Shown piece by piece: positions 28,408 through 38,976 of a DNA stretch of 55,589 bases. The translations under genes and the position numbers were made by a program. The notes beneath the pieces were generated by a model that had not been told where the DNA came from, did no database searches, and saw only the letters and a list, made by a program, of their open reading frames with translations. How positions within the stretch are numbered: position 1 is the first letter of the stretch; each line of letters opens with the position of its first letter. Source of the stretch: Hyphomicrobiales bacterium (lineage in GTDB: Bacteria; Pseudomonadota; Alphaproteobacteria; Rhizobiales; Beijerinckiaceae); assembly GCA_947455455.1 (NCBI GenBank), contig CANGOE010000009.1, forward strand, positions 1 through 55,589, in the 5' to 3' direction.

Positions 28408-29819
28408 ATTTGGTCGTCGATCCGCGCCAGACATTCATCCTGTCCCAAAACAGCCATGACATCGAACAGACCGGGCGAGGTCGAGCGGCCGGTCAACGTC
28501 GCACGCAAAGGCTGGGCAATTTGGCCCAATTTGATGCCCTTTTCGTCCACTTCCTGCCGGATCGAGGCTTCAATCGATTCAACGGTCCATTCCGAAAGTG
28601 CGGCAAGACGCGGACGGCAATCCCGCATGATATCGCGTCCGGCCTCGATCAACTGTGTGGCCTTGGCCTCAAAACTCAACGGCCTGACAGCGTAGAGATA
28701 ATAGGCCTGATCGATTAATTCGACCAAAGTCTTAGCCCGTTCTTTCAAACCGGGCATTGCTGTCATCCATTGGTCACGCAAAACAGGGGTCATTGCGACA
28801 GGCCAGCCACGTTCGCCATTGTTGACCACCAGCAGATCGGCAATGGCGGCGACCAGTTCGGCATCGCTGGATGCGCGCATGTAATGGCCGTTGATGTGTT
28901 CGAGCTTGGCAAAATCGAAGCGGGCGGCCGAGCGGCCAATGGCGGGGAGATCGAACAGGGCTGTCATCTCGTCGGTCGAGAAGAATTCCTGATCCCCGTG
29001 GCTCCAGCCCAGACGCACCAGATAATTGCGCAAGGCCGCAGGCAGATAGCCCAAAGCCTGATAGGCTTCGACCCCCAAAGCACCGTGGCGTTTCGACAAT
29101 TTGGCTCCGTCCGGCCCATGGATCAGCGGAATATGGGCCATGACAGGCACTTCCCAGCCGCAGGCCTGATAGATTTGGGTTTGGCGTGCGGCATTGGTCA
29201 GGTGGTCATCGCCACGAATGATATGGGTCACGCCCATGTCGTGATCGTCGACCACGACAGCCAGCATATAGGTGGGGCCGCCATCCGAGCGTAACAGAAC
29301 CAGATCATCGAGATCCTTGTTCTGCCACGAGACGCGTCCCTGCACCTGATCCTCGACAATGGTTTCACCTTCCAGCGGGGCTTTCAGCCGCACCACCGGC
29401 TTGACACCGTCAGGGGCATCGGAGGCCGGGCGATCACGCCAGCGGCCGTCATAGCGCATCGGTTTGCCTTCGGCACGGGCCTGTTCGCGCATGGCGGTCA
29501 GTTCTTCGGGCGAGGCATAGCAATAATAGGCCTTGCCATCGGCCAGCATCTGCAAGGCGACCTCCTGATGGCGTTTGGCGCGGGAATATTGATAGACGAC
29601 CTCGTCATCCCATGTGATGCCCAGCCATTTCAAACCGTCCATAATCGCTTGAATAGCAGGCTCGGTGGAGCGTTCGCGATCGGTATCCTCGATCCGCAAC
29701 AGCATTTTGCCACCGAGGTGGCGGGCATAGAGCCAGTTGAACAGCGCTGTGCGCGCTCCGCCAATATGCAGAAAACCGGTCGGGGAGGGCGCAAAGCGGG
29801 TAATCACGGGACGTGTCAT
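28398..29819 (-). CDS. gltX: Glutamate--tRNA ligase
   Basis: A 473-residue class I synthetase charging tRNA-Glu. The HIGH-type motif is HIGG at residues 18-21 within [21 protein letters not shown]; the KMSKS-type motif is KLSKR in [13 protein letters not shown] near residue 240. DTDRERS and [25 protein letters not shown] blocks are present, and the C-terminal helical domain binds the anticodon. ATG at 29819 starts the conserved N-terminus. Many alphaproteobacteria carry a second gltX; only one is in this window. Confidence 0.97.
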   Translation of the reverse strand: MTRPVITRFAPSPTGFLHIGGARTALFNWLYARHLGGKMLLRIEDTDRERSTEPAIQAIMDGLKWLGITWDDEVVYQYSRAKRHQEVALQMLADGKAYYCYASPEELTAMREQARAEGKPMRYDGRWRDRPASDAPDGVKPVVRLKAPLEGETIVEDQVQGRVSWQNKDLDDLVLLRSDGGPTYMLAVVVDDHDMGVTHIIRGDDHLTNAARQTQIYQACGWEVPVMAHIPLIHGPDGAKLSKRHGALGVEAYQALGYLPAALRNYLVRLGWSHGDQEFFSTDEMTALFDLPAIGRSAARFDFAKLEHINGHYMRASSDAELVAAIADLLVVNNGERGWPVAMTPVLRDQWMTAMPGLKERAKTLVELIDQAYYLYAVRPLSFEAKATQLIEAGRDIMRDCRPRLAALSEWTVESIEASIRQEVDEKGIKLGQIAQPLRATLTGRSTSPGLFDVMAVLGQDECLARIDDQISA

Positions 29820-29865
29820 CAGAGTTCCTGAACCAAATTCAATTTGAAGTTGCGCGATCATCAAT

Positions 29866-29878
29866 CTGCACGGTGCAG
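29866..29878. promoter_or_regulatory. Palindrome CTGCAC-G-GTGCAG in the gltX-comEC divergent spacer
   Basis: A perfect 13-base palindrome, 15 if the flanking T and A are counted, lying 47 bases from gltX and 60 from comEC. The same core recurs before secG at 41891-41903. A regulator site is possible; no known family was recognised. Confidence 0.3.
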
Positions 29879-29938
29879 ACTGTGGTCGTCTCGTTTCTAT
29901 GCCTTAGCATCTTGCGTTGCGAAGGTTAAGGGCAGAGC

Positions 29939-32398
29939 ATGGTCGAACGGCCAACAAAACCATATGACAGACACAAAATAGATGCTTTGGCGGTTGATCA
30001 ACCGCTTGTCAGGCCTTGGCCCGGAGAGGGTTTGTGGTCGCCGATGGATCGCGGGCGCTGGGCCTATTGGTTTTGCGTCGAGATCGAAGCGCGCAGGCTG
30101 TTCTTGTGGTTGCCCGTCGGTTTGATGATCGGGGTATTGTTATACACCACCGCCGATCAGGAACCGCTTTGGCCTGCCGGTGTGTTGTTGACCCTTGTGC
30201 TGGCGGCGCTGGTTTGGGGACAACGGCATCATCATGGGTTGGCCTATTATATTTTGCTGTTTGTGACATGGATTGCCTTCGGGTTTACCGCCGCCACCCT
30301 CCATACGATCTGGATGGCCCGACCCGTGTTGTCAGCGCCCTATTTCGGATATGTGACGGGCTGGATCGAGGAAATCGACTGGCGGACTGGCAGTGCGCGG
30401 TTGATTGTGCGCGTTGAATCCCTCTATGTCGGCAAAGATGTCAAACCCGCCGACAGGCCTGCCAAACCCTATCGCATCCGTGTGACCTATTCGGGGAATG
30501 TGCCAATCAAGGCCGGCGACCGGATCAGAGCGGCAACGCGCCTGCAACCGCCGCCCGGACCCGTGGTGCCGGGGGGATATGACTTCCGTTACGATGCCTT
30601 TTTCAAACAGATCGGAGGGGTTGGCTCGCTCAGTGGATCCTTGACTGTGTTGCGACCACCGAATTTGTCGCAAGCCCAACAATTCTGGACAGGGCTGGAC
30701 AATCTGCGCAACCAGATCACGACACGCATCACCTCGACCATCGGCGGGCAGGCGGGGGCGGTCGGGGCGGCGCTTGTGACCGGCAAACGGGGTACGATTG
30801 ACGATACCAGCAATGATGTCTTGCGGGCGGCTGGCATCTATCACGTGATCTCGATCTCAGGCCTCCATATGGCGATTGCCGCAGGCTTTGCCTTTACTAC
30901 GGCACGCTTGCTTTTGTTGCTGATCCCCGGTCTGGCTTTGCGCAGTGATATCCGCCGTTGGTCAGCTCTGGCAGGGATTTGTGGCGCGGTCATTTACGAT
31001 CTGTTTGCGGGGTCCGATATTGCCACCGAACGCTCGATGTTGATGTCGGTGGTCTTTTTCGGGGCCATTCTGGCGGGTCGGCGTTTGTTGTCGATGCGCA
31101 ATTGGGCACTTGCGGCGGTTATTCTGGTGATTTTGGAACCGCAAGGGGTACTCAATCCGGGTTTCCAAATGTCATTTGCGGCGGTCGCGGCGTTGATTGC
31201 GCTTTATGAACGAAAACCCAATCTGGTCAGTTTCGAGGTCAACCACCACCATGTCCCGCAACTCAACATCCCCAAAAGTCCCCTCAAACCACAACCGAGA
31301 GGACCGATGGAACGGCTCATTCGGGGAGCATGGACGCTGTTTCTCGACATTGTGTTGACCACGCTGGTGGCCGAACTGGCAACAGCACCCTACGGCTTGT
31401 TCCATTTTCACATGGTGCAAACCTATGGCATCGTCGGCAATGCCATCACTCTGCCCTTTGTCTCGCTGATCGTCATGCCCTCGGCCTTTGTGGGGATGGT
31501 CTTGTTGCCCTTTGGCTTGGATGCACCCATCTGGCAGATCATGGGATTTGGCGTGCAGGGTGTGCTGGATATGTCCAGACTGATTGCCTCCTGGCCCAAT
31601 GCCACGATCATTGTTCCTGGCTTCGGTGCAGGCCCCTTGCTGTGGTTGACATTGGGCCTGGCCTTTTTGACGCTCTGGATCAGCCCGATCCGCTGGTTCG
31701 GATGCGCGGGTCTGTTGATCGGAACAGGGATGCTGATCGGATCGGCCCATCATGAAGATGTTCTGATCGGTCGTGAAGCCCGCTTTATGGCGGTGCGTGG
31801 ACCCGATGACCGGTTGGCTTTTGCCGGACGCGGCATCAACCGCTTTTCATTGCAACATTATCTGCATGATGATGGCGATGCACGGCCTGTTACCCATCCC
31901 GACCTGATCAAGCAAGGGGCTTGTGACAAAATCTCATGTGCCCTGCCTCTGCGCGATGGGCGCATGGCCGTGCTGTTGTTGCCGCAAAGCGGAAAACAGG
32001 GACAAAATTCCAAGGACGATGACACTAAAAGCGGTCAAGAGCATCGCATGAAAGACTGGCTGGACAATTTGTGTCGGACGGCGGCCATCATTATTGCGCC
32101 CGACCAGACCCATGAATGGATGATCAGGCAAAGAGCGATGCCGGAACACAGTGTGGGAGGCCAAAGAGTGGGAGGCCAAAGGCCGTTACAGCATCATCCG
32201 CCATGCAAGGCGCTGGTTATTACACCGGATCAGATCAGCCAGCAGGGGCCGTTATCTTTGAAACTCGACCAAGGCGGGGAGATCACCATCACGACCAACA
32301 ATCGGGCGACTTGGAACAGGCCATGGGCTCTGAAACGGCAGGCCGAACAGGACAGGTCCGATCAAGTGACCAGCCCAGCTTCGGACCATGCTCAATAG
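29939..32398 (+). CDS. comEC: ComEC/Rec2-family DNA-uptake membrane protein
   Basis: An 819-residue polytopic protein of the channel family that passes transforming DNA strands across the inner membrane. After a roughly 50-residue polar N-terminus come helices near 53-135, a DUF4131/OB-like domain (about 140-240), and the ComEC core with [23 protein letters not shown], the signature [20 protein letters not shown] near residue 300, and [16 protein letters not shown]. The C-terminal part corresponds to the alphaproteobacterial form: it keeps the fold-like region ([24 protein letters not shown] near the end) but has no HxHxDH zinc motif, so it is probably not a nuclease. A 15-base tandem duplication adds VGGQR twice near residue 740. 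It converges with lexA, overlapping by seven bases. Confidence 0.93.
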   Translation: MVERPTKPYDRHKIDALAVDQPLVRPWPGEGLWSPMDRGRWAYWFCVEIEARRLFLWLPVGLMIGVLLYTTADQEPLWPAGVLLTLVLAALVWGQRHHHGLAYYILLFVTWIAFGFTAATLHTIWMARPVLSAPYFGYVTGWIEEIDWRTGSARLIVRVESLYVGKDVKPADRPAKPYRIRVTYSGNVPIKAGDRIRAATRLQPPPGPVVPGGYDFRYDAFFKQIGGVGSLSGSLTVLRPPNLSQAQQFWTGLDNLRNQITTRITSTIGGQAGAVGAALVTGKRGTIDDTSNDVLRAAGIYHVISISGLHMAIAAGFAFTTARLLLLLIPGLALRSDIRRWSALAGICGAVIYDLFAGSDIATERSMLMSVVFFGAILAGRRLLSMRNWALAAVILVILEPQGVLNPGFQMSFAAVAALIALYERKPNLVSFEVNHHHVPQLNIPKSPLKPQPRGPMERLIRGAWTLFLDIVLTTLVAELATAPYGLFHFHMVQTYGIVGNAITLPFVSLIVMPSAFVGMVLLPFGLDAPIWQIMGFGVQGVLDMSRLIASWPNATIIVPGFGAGPLLWLTLGLAFLTLWISPIRWFGCAGLLIGTGMLIGSAHHEDVLIGREARFMAVRGPDDRLAFAGRGINRFSLQHYLHDDGDARPVTHPDLIKQGACDKISCALPLRDGRMAVLLLPQSGKQGQNSKDDDTKSGQEHRMKDWLDNLCRTAAIIIAPDQTHEWMIRQRAMPEHSVGGQRVGGQRPLQHHPPCKALVITPDQISQQGPLSLKLDQGGEITITTNNRATWNRPWALKRQAEQDRSDQVTSPASDHAQ
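32153..32182 (+). repeat. 15-bp tandem duplication within comEC
   Basis: GTGGGAGGCCAAAGA (32153-32167) is followed directly by the near-identical GTGGGAGGCCAAAGG (32168-32182). In frame it encodes VGGQR twice. The unit is a multiple of three, so copy-number change would not break the gene. Confidence 0.8.
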
Positions 32399-33123
32399 CG
32401 ACGGAACAGGCTGACCAGACGACCCTGAATCCGCACACGATCCGTGCCCAATACGCGTGTTTCGTAAGCCGGATTGGCCGCTTCCAGGGCAATGGACGAG
32501 CCATGGCGGCGCAGGCGCTTCAAAGTGGCTTCCTCGTCGTCGATCAGGGCCACGATAATATCGCCGTTATTGGCCGTCTCCTGACGGCGGATCACAACCG
32601 TATCGCCATCATTGATGCCGGCCTCGATCATGGAATCCCCGCGCACTTCAAGCGCGAAATGTTCGCCCGAACCGAGCATATCGGGCGGCATGGAAATGGT
32701 GGCACTGCGAGACTGGATCGCGCTGATCGGCGTTCCCGCGGCAATCCTGCCCATCACGGGGATCGAGATCACCTCTGACGGCGCGTCATCATGGTCGTGG
32801 GCAGGGCTGGATGAAGGGGCAGGGGGCGGTGACGGACGCACCTTGCCCAGTGACCCTTCGATCACGCTGGGGTTGAATTTGCCGCGCGGCACACCGCCGA
32901 CCACGGCCTGTTCAGGCAATTTGACGATTTCAAGGGCGCGGGCACGATTGGGCAAGCGGCGGATAAAGCCGCGCTCTTCAAGCCCCATGATCAGACGGTG
33001 GATGCCCGATTTGGAACGCAGATCGAGCGCTTCTTTCATCTCGTCAAAAGAAGGGGGAACGCCGTCATCTTGCAGTCGTTGCTGGATAAAGCGCAAAAGC
33101 TCGTGTTGCTTACGGGTCAACAT
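32392..33123 (-). CDS. lexA: SOS repressor LexA
   Basis: A 243-residue transcriptional repressor and self-cleaving S24-family protein. The N-terminal winged helix begins [17 protein letters not shown] and includes [22 protein letters not shown], the alphaproteobacterial recognition helix. A proline-rich linker spans about residues 96-115. The scissile bond is Ala129-Gly130 (MGRIAAG), the catalytic serine is Ser164 (GDSMIEAG) and the lysine is Lys202 (EATLKRL). ATG at 33123 is chosen: GAGGA lies eight bases upstream and the family starts MLTRKQ. The promoter holds a perfect SOS box, and two more perfect boxes lie at 8334-8373, so LexA probably controls itself and the small gene before dnaE. 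Confidence 0.98.
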   Translation of the reverse strand: MLTRKQHELLRFIQQRLQDDGVPPSFDEMKEALDLRSKSGIHRLIMGLEERGFIRRLPNRARALEIVKLPEQAVVGGVPRGKFNPSVIEGSLGKVRPSPPPAPSSSPAHDHDDAPSEVISIPVMGRIAAGTPISAIQSRSATISMPPDMLGSGEHFALEVRGDSMIEAGINDGDTVVIRRQETANNGDIIVALIDDEEATLKRLRRHGSSIALEAANPAYETRVLGTDRVRIQGRLVSLFRRY

Positions 33124-33195
33124 CCAAATCATCCTCGATAGGGTGGCCAAATCAGCGAAGATCAACGCGACTCAGCAAAAACAAAAGGCGAACAA

Positions 33196-33224
33196 TATAT
33201 ATCTGTTCCCGTTGCGTTCCGCAA
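33196..33224 (-). promoter_or_regulatory. lexA promoter with SOS box in the spacer
   Basis: On the minus strand TTGCGG (33224-33219) and TATATA (33201-33196) are 17 bases apart. The LexA operator GAAC-N7-GAAC (33219-33205) almost fills the spacer. Autorepression follows directly from the layout. The predicted start point is near 33189, giving a leader of about 65 bases. Confidence 0.85.
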
Positions 33225-33263
33225 GCGCGGCACACCTCAAACGTGGATAGGGACAATAAACTG

Positions 33264-34469
33264 TTAAAGCAGAATAACCCGGCAAGGATCATGCATTTGT
33301 GCGGCTGGCGCGAAGGGTTCGCGGATCAGCAAGGCTTGGGCTTGAGACATCAGGCCGAGCATCGAGGAATCCTGACTGCTGAATGGCACGACCATCGGCA
33401 GTCCCTGATATGTGCCGGTGATGCGGGCGCGCATATAGTCCTGTCTGAGGTCGTTGCCCTTCAGATCACAGCCCAATACGGCCTGACATGTCGGATCCTG
33501 ACGGGCGGTTGTATCGCCTGACAGGCATTTGAGCAGAGGCCCGAGAAAAATCTGAGCACAAATGATCGAGGACACCGGATTGCCCGGCAGTCCCAAAATC
33601 CGCATCCGGCCCAGCGACCCGAAAATCAACGGTTTACCCGGCCGCATGGCAATGCGCCAGAAGCCGAGTGTCATGCCCCGTTGTGCTAGGCTCGATTGCA
33701 CCAGATCCCGATCGCCCACCGAGGCTCCCCCCAATGTGACCAGCACATCGGCTTGCTGGTCCTCGGCGCTTTGAAACGCCGCTTCCAGCGCCTCGTGGGT
33801 GTCTTTGGCAATACCAAGATCAATGGCAATGCCGCCCAGCGCTTCCACCATGGCGGCAACGGCAAAATGGTTGGAGGCGACGATCTGGTCTGGCCCGCAG
33901 GTTTCGCCCGGTTGCACCAGTTCGTCACCGGTGGCCAAAATCGCCACGCGGGGTTTGCGTGTCACAAGGCAGTGCGGATGCCCCATGGCGGCGACCAAAG
34001 ACAGGGAAGAAGCAGACAGCCGTTGTCCCGTGGCGAGCATCACATCGCCTTGTTTGAAATCAAGCCCAGCCGGACGGATATGGCGCAGACGGTCCGTGTC
34101 ATGGGTGGGGATAATGGTTTCCCCCTCGATGCGGACATGTTCCTGAATCAGGATTGTATCGGCCCCGTCCGGGATTGGCGCGCCGGTAAAAATCCGCACA
34201 CATTCGCCATGTCCCAAAGAGCCGCCAAATCCTTGGCCTGCCGCCGCTTCTCCGATCAGGCGAAGCGGGCGGCCAATGTCCAGATCAGCGGAGCGGACGG
34301 CATAACCATCCATCGCCGATGCCGCAAAAGGCGGCTGGGTCCGCAAGGCCGCAATGTCACGGGCCAATACGCGGTGATGGGCCAAACGCAGGGGGACAGT
34401 TTCGGCTTCCAGCGGCTCGACCTGATCGAGCACCTGTGCCAATGCGTCCTCAACCGACAAAAGCGCCAT
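33264..34469 (-). CDS. moeA: Molybdopterin molybdenumtransferase
   Basis: A 401-residue enzyme inserting molybdate into adenylylated molybdopterin, late in molybdenum-cofactor synthesis. Motifs: [14 protein letters not shown] near residue 55, the [16 protein letters not shown] block, and the MoCF-domain sequences [29 protein letters not shown] and [10 protein letters not shown] with [13 protein letters not shown] at 34469 is two bases after the moaC stop; an in-frame start at 34493 would overlap moaC. The 140-base gap to lexA carries the lexA promoter, so lexA is not solely dependent on this operon. Confidence 0.96.
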   Translation of the reverse strand: MALLSVEDALAQVLDQVEPLEAETVPLRLAHHRVLARDIAALRTQPPFAASAMDGYAVRSADLDIGRPLRLIGEAAAGQGFGGSLGHGECVRIFTGAPIPDGADTILIQEHVRIEGETIIPTHDTDRLRHIRPAGLDFKQGDVMLATGQRLSASSLSLVAAMGHPHCLVTRKPRVAILATGDELVQPGETCGPDQIVASNHFAVAAMVEALGGIAIDLGIAKDTHEALEAAFQSAEDQQADVLVTLGGASVGDRDLVQSSLAQRGMTLGFWRIAMRPGKPLIFGSLGRMRILGLPGNPVSSIICAQIFLGPLLKCLSGDTTARQDPTCQAVLGCDLKGNDLRQDYMRARITGTYQGLPMVVPFSSQDSSMLGLMSQAQALLIREPFAPAAQMHDPCRVILL

Positions 34470-34471
34470 GG

Positions 34472-34966
34472 TCAAACCCCGTCTGCCACCCAATGGCCCG
34501 ACCGGCCACCTTTTTTCTCGATCAGCGTAATATCGGAAATCACCATGGAGCGGTCAGCGGCCTTCACCATGTCGTAAATGGTCAAACAGGTCACAGACAC
34601 GGCTGTCAGCGCTTCCATTTCCACACCCGTCTGTCCCATGACCTTGGCCATGGCCCGTACCTTCAGGCCCGGCAAAGCGTCATCGGCCTCGATCTCAACG
34701 GCCACTTTGGTCAGCAACAAGGGATGGCACAGCGGTATCAATTCATGGGTCCGTTTGGCCGCCATAATGCCCGCCAGACGTGCCGTGCCCAACACGTCCC
34801 CCTTTTTGGCATCGCCCGACCGGATCAATGCCAGTGTTTCAGGGGCCATTCTGACATGACCGATGGCCACGGCCTCGCGGCTGGTCATTGCCTTGTCCGC
34901 GACATCCACCATATTGGCGGCACCGGTCGCATCCAGATGCGTCAAAGTGGCAGGGGTTTGGGTCAT
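34472..34966 (-). CDS. moaC: Cyclic pyranopterin monophosphate synthase
   Basis: A 164-residue enzyme forming cyclic pyranopterin monophosphate in molybdenum-cofactor synthesis (second half of the MoaA-MoaC step). Family motifs: [74 protein letters not shown] and [15 protein letters not shown]. It shares one base with trpC upstream and is two bases from moeA. MoaA is not in the window. Confidence 0.97.
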   Translation of the reverse strand: MTQTPATLTHLDATGAANMVDVADKAMTSREAVAIGHVRMAPETLALIRSGDAKKGDVLGTARLAGIMAAKRTHELIPLCHPLLLTKVAVEIEADDALPGLKVRAMAKVMGQTGVEMEALTAVSVTCLTIYDMVKAADRSMVISDITLIEKKGGRSGHWVADGV

Positions 34967-35772
34967 CAGCGTGCTGGCTCCGCACCGAACAACAGGTCTT
35001 TGGTAGCATGGGTCACATCCTGCTGGCGCATCAGGCTTTCGCCGACAAGGAAGGTGTTGATCCCCGCCTGTTGCAGGCGCACCAGATCGGCATGGGTGTT
35101 GATGCCGCTTTCGCCGACAATCATCCGATCCGCCGGGATCATCGGCGCAAGACGCTCCGACACAGCCAGATCGGTGACAAAACTGCGCAAATCGCGGTTG
35201 TTGATCCCGATCATTTCGGCATCCAGCAACAAGGCCCGTTCAAGCTCTGCCTGGTCATGGACCTCGATCAGCGAGTCCATGCCCAACAGCGTGGCGGTTT
35301 CGACCAGTTCACGGGCCAATGCATCGGACACCGAGGCCATGATGACCAAAATGCAATCCCCGCCCCAAACACGCGCTTCATAGACCTGATAGCTGTCGAA
35401 CAGAAAATCCTTGCGCAAAGCGGGCAGGGTCGTGGCCTGTCGACTCTGGGTCAGAAATTCGGGAGCACCCTGAAAGGACGGGGTATCGGTCAAAACCGAC
35501 AAAGCGGACGCGCCACCCGCCTCATAGGCCTTGGCCAGTTTGACAGGCTCGAAATCTGCTCTGATCAGGCCTTTCGAGGGACTGGCTTTCTTGATTTCGG
35601 CAATCAGAGCCGGGCGGTTCTGCCCGTGGTGCTGTTTCAAGGCTTTGGCAAAGCCGCGCGTTGGCGCGCAATCACGCACCATCGCTTTCAAGTCGGCCAG
35701 CGGAATTGCCGCTTTGGCCGCATCAATTTCAACCCGTTTATAGGCTTCGATTTTGGCGAGGATATCGCTCAC
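34966..35772 (-). CDS. trpC: Indole-3-glycerol phosphate synthase
   Basis: A 268-residue TIM-barrel enzyme, the fourth step of tryptophan synthesis. Motifs: the [20 protein letters not shown] substrate-phosphate and lysine block near residue 52, [53 protein letters not shown] and [12 protein letters not shown]. It starts with GTG at 35772, two bases from the trpD stop. Not fused to trpF. Confidence 0.96.
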   Translation of the reverse strand: MSDILAKIEAYKRVEIDAAKAAIPLADLKAMVRDCAPTRGFAKALKQHHGQNRPALIAEIKKASPSKGLIRADFEPVKLAKAYEAGGASALSVLTDTPSFQGAPEFLTQSRQATTLPALRKDFLFDSYQVYEARVWGGDCILVIMASVSDALARELVETATLLGMDSLIEVHDQAELERALLLDAEMIGINNRDLRSFVTDLAVSERLAPMIPADRMIVGESGINTHADLVRLQQAGINTFLVGESLMRQQDVTHATKDLLFGAEPAR

Positions 35773-35774
35773 GG

Positions 35775-36791
35775 TCAGGCCTCCGTCGAAGCGGCAATCA
35801 GCGCTTCGAGTGTTTTGCGGACACGACCGTCATCAATGGCGGCTTCGGCCAGTTCTGCGGCCTGTTTGGGCTTGTCGGCCCGACCGGCAACCAGCAGGCC
35901 AGCGGCGGCATTCATCACCGCGATATCACGGTAAGGCGTGCGCTTGCCTTCCACCACATCGCGCAGGGCTTGGGCATTGTGGGCGGCTTCGCCGCCTTTC
36001 AGGCTGTCAAATGTCCCGCGTTTCAGCCCGAATTCCTCGGGTGTGATGGCAAAACTGCGGACCATGCCGTTTTCAAGGGCGCTGACATAGGTTTCGCCGG
36101 TCGTGGTCAACTCATCCAGCCCGTCCGAGCCATGCACCACCCACACCGCTTCCGAGCCCAGCGTTTTCATCACATGCGCCAGAGGCTCGACCCAGGATTT
36201 CGAGAACACACCCAGCACCTGCCGTTTGACACCCGCCGGATTGCACAATGGGCCCAGCAGATTGAAAATGGTCCGTGTGGCCAATTCTACCCTGACAGGG
36301 GCGACATGACGCATCGAGGCATGGTGAGTCGGGGCGAACATAAACCCGACATTGGCTTTTTTGACACAACGTTCCACACCGGCTGGATCAAGACCGACTT
36401 TGACACCCAGAGCGGTCAAGACATCCGCTGTGCCCGATTTGGACGAAGCCGCCCGATTGCCGTGTTTGGCAACCGGCACACCGCAAGCCGCCGTAATCAG
36501 GGCCGCCAAAGTCGACACATTGTAGGATCCCGAATTATCCCCGCCTGTGCCAACAATATCAATGGCATCCGGTAAAGTGTTGACGCGAAGCATGCGGGAC
36601 CGCATCGCAATGGCCGCGCCGGTGATTTCATCCACCGTTTCACCGCGCACCCGCAAGGCCATCAGAAATGCACCGGTTTGGGCCAGAGTGGATTCACCCG
36701 ACAGCATGACCCCGAAGGCATGTTCGGCCTCGGTTTGGGTCAAGGGGCTTCCGGTGGCGACTTTGGCGATGATCGGTTTGAAAGAGTCCAT
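35775..36791 (-). CDS. trpD: Anthranilate phosphoribosyltransferase
   Basis: A 338-residue enzyme joining anthranilate to phosphoribosyl pyrophosphate. Visible are the PRPP-binding loop [18 protein letters not shown] near residue 80, [21 protein letters not shown] near 106, and [37 protein letters not shown] near 150. It lies 15 bases after trpG and is separate from it, unlike the TrpGD fusion of enterobacteria. Confidence 0.97.
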   Translation of the reverse strand: MDSFKPIIAKVATGSPLTQTEAEHAFGVMLSGESTLAQTGAFLMALRVRGETVDEITGAAIAMRSRMLRVNTLPDAIDIVGTGGDNSGSYNVSTLAALITAACGVPVAKHGNRAASSKSGTADVLTALGVKVGLDPAGVERCVKKANVGFMFAPTHHASMRHVAPVRVELATRTIFNLLGPLCNPAGVKRQVLGVFSKSWVEPLAHVMKTLGSEAVWVVHGSDGLDELTTTGETYVSALENGMVRSFAITPEEFGLKRGTFDSLKGGEAAHNAQALRDVVEGKRTPYRDIAVMNAAAGLLVAGRADKPKQAAELAEAAIDDGRVRKTLEALIAASTEA

Positions 36792-36806
36792 CAGATCTGT
36801 TCCGGT

Positions 36807-37418
36807 TCAATGGGCAAGCGGGGGGCGTTTGTGCTGGGCATTCCAGACAGCGGCGAGATCGAGAAAATTGGCAAAAATTGTCAAGCCGTGCTCGGACAGC
36901 ACGCTTTCGGGGTGAAATTGCACCGCATGGATCGGCAGGGTTTGGTGGGACATGGCCATGATCAGACCATCATCCGTTTCAGCCGTGATATCAAGAGCCT
37001 GCGGCAGGGTCTTACGCTCGACAACCAGTGAATGGTATCGGGTGGCTTTGAACGGCTGGTTGATGCCACGAAACAGGGTTTGGCCGTGATGGCTGATCTG
37101 CGACACTTTGCCATGGAAAGGCTGTGGAGCCCGCACCACATCGCCGCCGAAAGCCTGACCAATGGCCTGCATGCCCAGACAGACCCCGAATATCGGGATA
37201 TGACTGCCCAAACTTGTGATCACATCAAGGCAAATTCCGGCCTCGTTGGGAGTGCAGGGGCCGGGTGACAGAACGATTGCATCGGGATTGGTCCCGGCCA
37301 ATTCCTCCACACCCATCGCATCATTGCGCACAACCGTCACCTTCGCCTCGAGCCGTCCGAGGTCGTGATAGAGATTATAGGTGAAGCTGTCGTAATTATC
37401 GATCAGCGTGATGTTCAT
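36807..37418 (-). CDS. trpG: Anthranilate synthase component II (glutamine amidotransferase)
   Basis: A 203-residue class I glutamine amidotransferase that feeds ammonia to TrpE. It begins MNITLIDNYDSFTYNLYHDLG. The nucleophile is Cys80 in IFGVCLGMQAIGQAFGG, the oxyanion region is LSPGPCTPNEAG and the His-Glu pair is in AVQFHPESVLSEHG. ATG at 37418 is chosen from family alignment; the open frame upstream runs into trpE and is not family-like. The same protein may also serve PabB, since no second copy is visible here. Confidence 0.96.
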   Translation of the reverse strand: MNITLIDNYDSFTYNLYHDLGRLEAKVTVVRNDAMGVEELAGTNPDAIVLSPGPCTPNEAGICLDVITSLGSHIPIFGVCLGMQAIGQAFGGDVVRAPQPFHGKVSQISHHGQTLFRGINQPFKATRYHSLVVERKTLPQALDITAETDDGLIMAMSHQTLPIHAVQFHPESVLSEHGLTIFANFLDLAAVWNAQHKRPPLAH

Positions 37419-37446
37419 CGAAACAACCCTGTTGCATCCAGACCCA

Positions 37447-38976
37447 TTATTGCCCCCGCTTGCCTTGCGAAGCAAATCTGACCGCTTCCTCGGCGGCACG
37501 AAACAGGGCTTTGGCCTTGTTGATACATTCGTTCTGTTCTGATTTGGGCACGGAATCATACACAATGCCCGCACCTGCCTGCACCCGCATCAACCCGTCC
37601 TTGACGATGGCCGTGCGCAAGACGATGCAGGTATCCATATCGCCATTGGCGCCGAAATAGCCGATACAACCGGCATAGATGCCGCGCTTGTCCTTTTCCA
37701 GCTCGTCGATGATCTGCATGGCCCGCACCTTGGGCGCGCCCGAAACCGTGCCTGCCGGAAAGCCTGCCACCAGCGCATCCAGCGCATCGAAGCGCGGATC
37801 AAGATCACCTTCGACATTCGAGACGATATGCATGACCTGCGAATAGCGTTCGAGAAAGAAACTGTCGGTGACCTGGACCGTGCCGATCTTCGCAATGCGG
37901 CCGACATCGTTGCGGCCGAGATCGAGCAACATCAGATGTTCGGCCCGTTCTTTCGGGTCTGCCAGCAATTCGCGCCCCATGGCCTCGTCGGCCGCAGGCG
38001 TTGCCCCCCTTGGTCTTGTGCCTGCAATGGGGCGCAATGTGACTTTGCCCGCACGCGAGCGCACCAGAATTTCGGGCGAGGAGCAGACCACCTGAAAATC
38101 GACGAAATCCAGATAGCACAGATAGGGAGCAGGATTGACGCGCCGCAAGGCACGGTAAAGCGCGAAAGCAGGCAGGTGGAATTCGGTCTCGAACCGTTGC
38201 GACAACACCACCTGGAATATATCCCCGGCGGCAATATAGGATTTGGCCTTCTCGACCATGGCGAAATAGTCCGCCTCGCTGGTGTTGGATTGCGGTGCCA
38301 TCGACACGGGATCCATCCCGCTGTCCTGCACGCTCAGCGGGATCGCCTGTTCAAGCGCTTGCGACACCTGATCGACCAGAGTCTGTGCCGTTTCATAACA
38401 GGCCACAGCCGATTGCGAGGCTTTGACACGGCACGGCACGACAATGGTGATCGTGTCTTTCACGGAATCGAAAATCACCATCACGGTCGGGCGGATCAGC
38501 AGGGCATCGGGCAGGTTCAAGGGATCGGCCTTGGCGGGGCCAAGCCGTTCCATCTCGCGCACCATGTCATAACCGAGTGTGCCGAATATGCCTGCGGCCA
38601 TGGGTGGCAGATCGGACCGGTCGGGCAGGGCGCTTTCCTGCAACAAAGCCCGCAACGATTTCAAAGGACGATCTGAGCAAACCTCGAAATGCCCGGGATC
38701 GTGCAAGGCCGTGCGGTTGATTTCGGCTTGTCCGGCAACGCACCGCCAGACCACATCGGGGGCGAGACCGATCATCGAATAGCGGCCGCGTACCGCGACG
38801 CCTTCGACCGATTCCAGCAAGAAGGCATGGCCCGAAAAAGCCGCCCGCAATTTCATAAAGGCCGAAACAGGGGTTTCAAGGTCACCCACCAGTACCGTAT
38901 GTACCAGTTGTGCGAGGCCCTTGTCGTAAGACGGAGTAAAACTGGCTAAAGACGGACTGAGCGTCATGCCAACCAT
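37447..38976 (-). CDS. trpE: Anthranilate synthase component I
   Basis: A 509-residue chorismate-utilising enzyme, the committed step of tryptophan synthesis. The N-terminal domain holds FLLESVEG, the conserved LLES feedback-inhibition element. The catalytic C-terminal half has AAGDIFQVVLSQRFE, PYLCYLDFVDFQVVCSSPEILV, RPIAGTRPRGATP, HLMLLDLGRNDVGRI, and PAGTVSGAPKVRAMQIIDELE. ATG at 38976 shares one base with the ppiD stop (TGATG); a TTG one codon earlier is less likely. It is not fused to trpG. No trp leader peptide was found, as the gene has no leader of its own. Confidence 0.97.
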   Translation of the reverse strand: MVGMTLSPSLASFTPSYDKGLAQLVHTVLVGDLETPVSAFMKLRAAFSGHAFLLESVEGVAVRGRYSMIGLAPDVVWRCVAGQAEINRTALHDPGHFEVCSDRPLKSLRALLQESALPDRSDLPPMAAGIFGTLGYDMVREMERLGPAKADPLNLPDALLIRPTVMVIFDSVKDTITIVVPCRVKASQSAVACYETAQTLVDQVSQALEQAIPLSVQDSGMDPVSMAPQSNTSEADYFAMVEKAKSYIAAGDIFQVVLSQRFETEFHLPAFALYRALRRVNPAPYLCYLDFVDFQVVCSSPEILVRSRAGKVTLRPIAGTRPRGATPAADEAMGRELLADPKERAEHLMLLDLGRNDVGRIAKIGTVQVTDSFFLERYSQVMHIVSNVEGDLDPRFDALDALVAGFPAGTVSGAPKVRAMQIIDELEKDKRGIYAGCIGYFGANGDMDTCIVLRTAIVKDGLMRVQAGAGIVYDSVPKSEQNECINKAKALFRAAEEAVRFASQGKRGQ

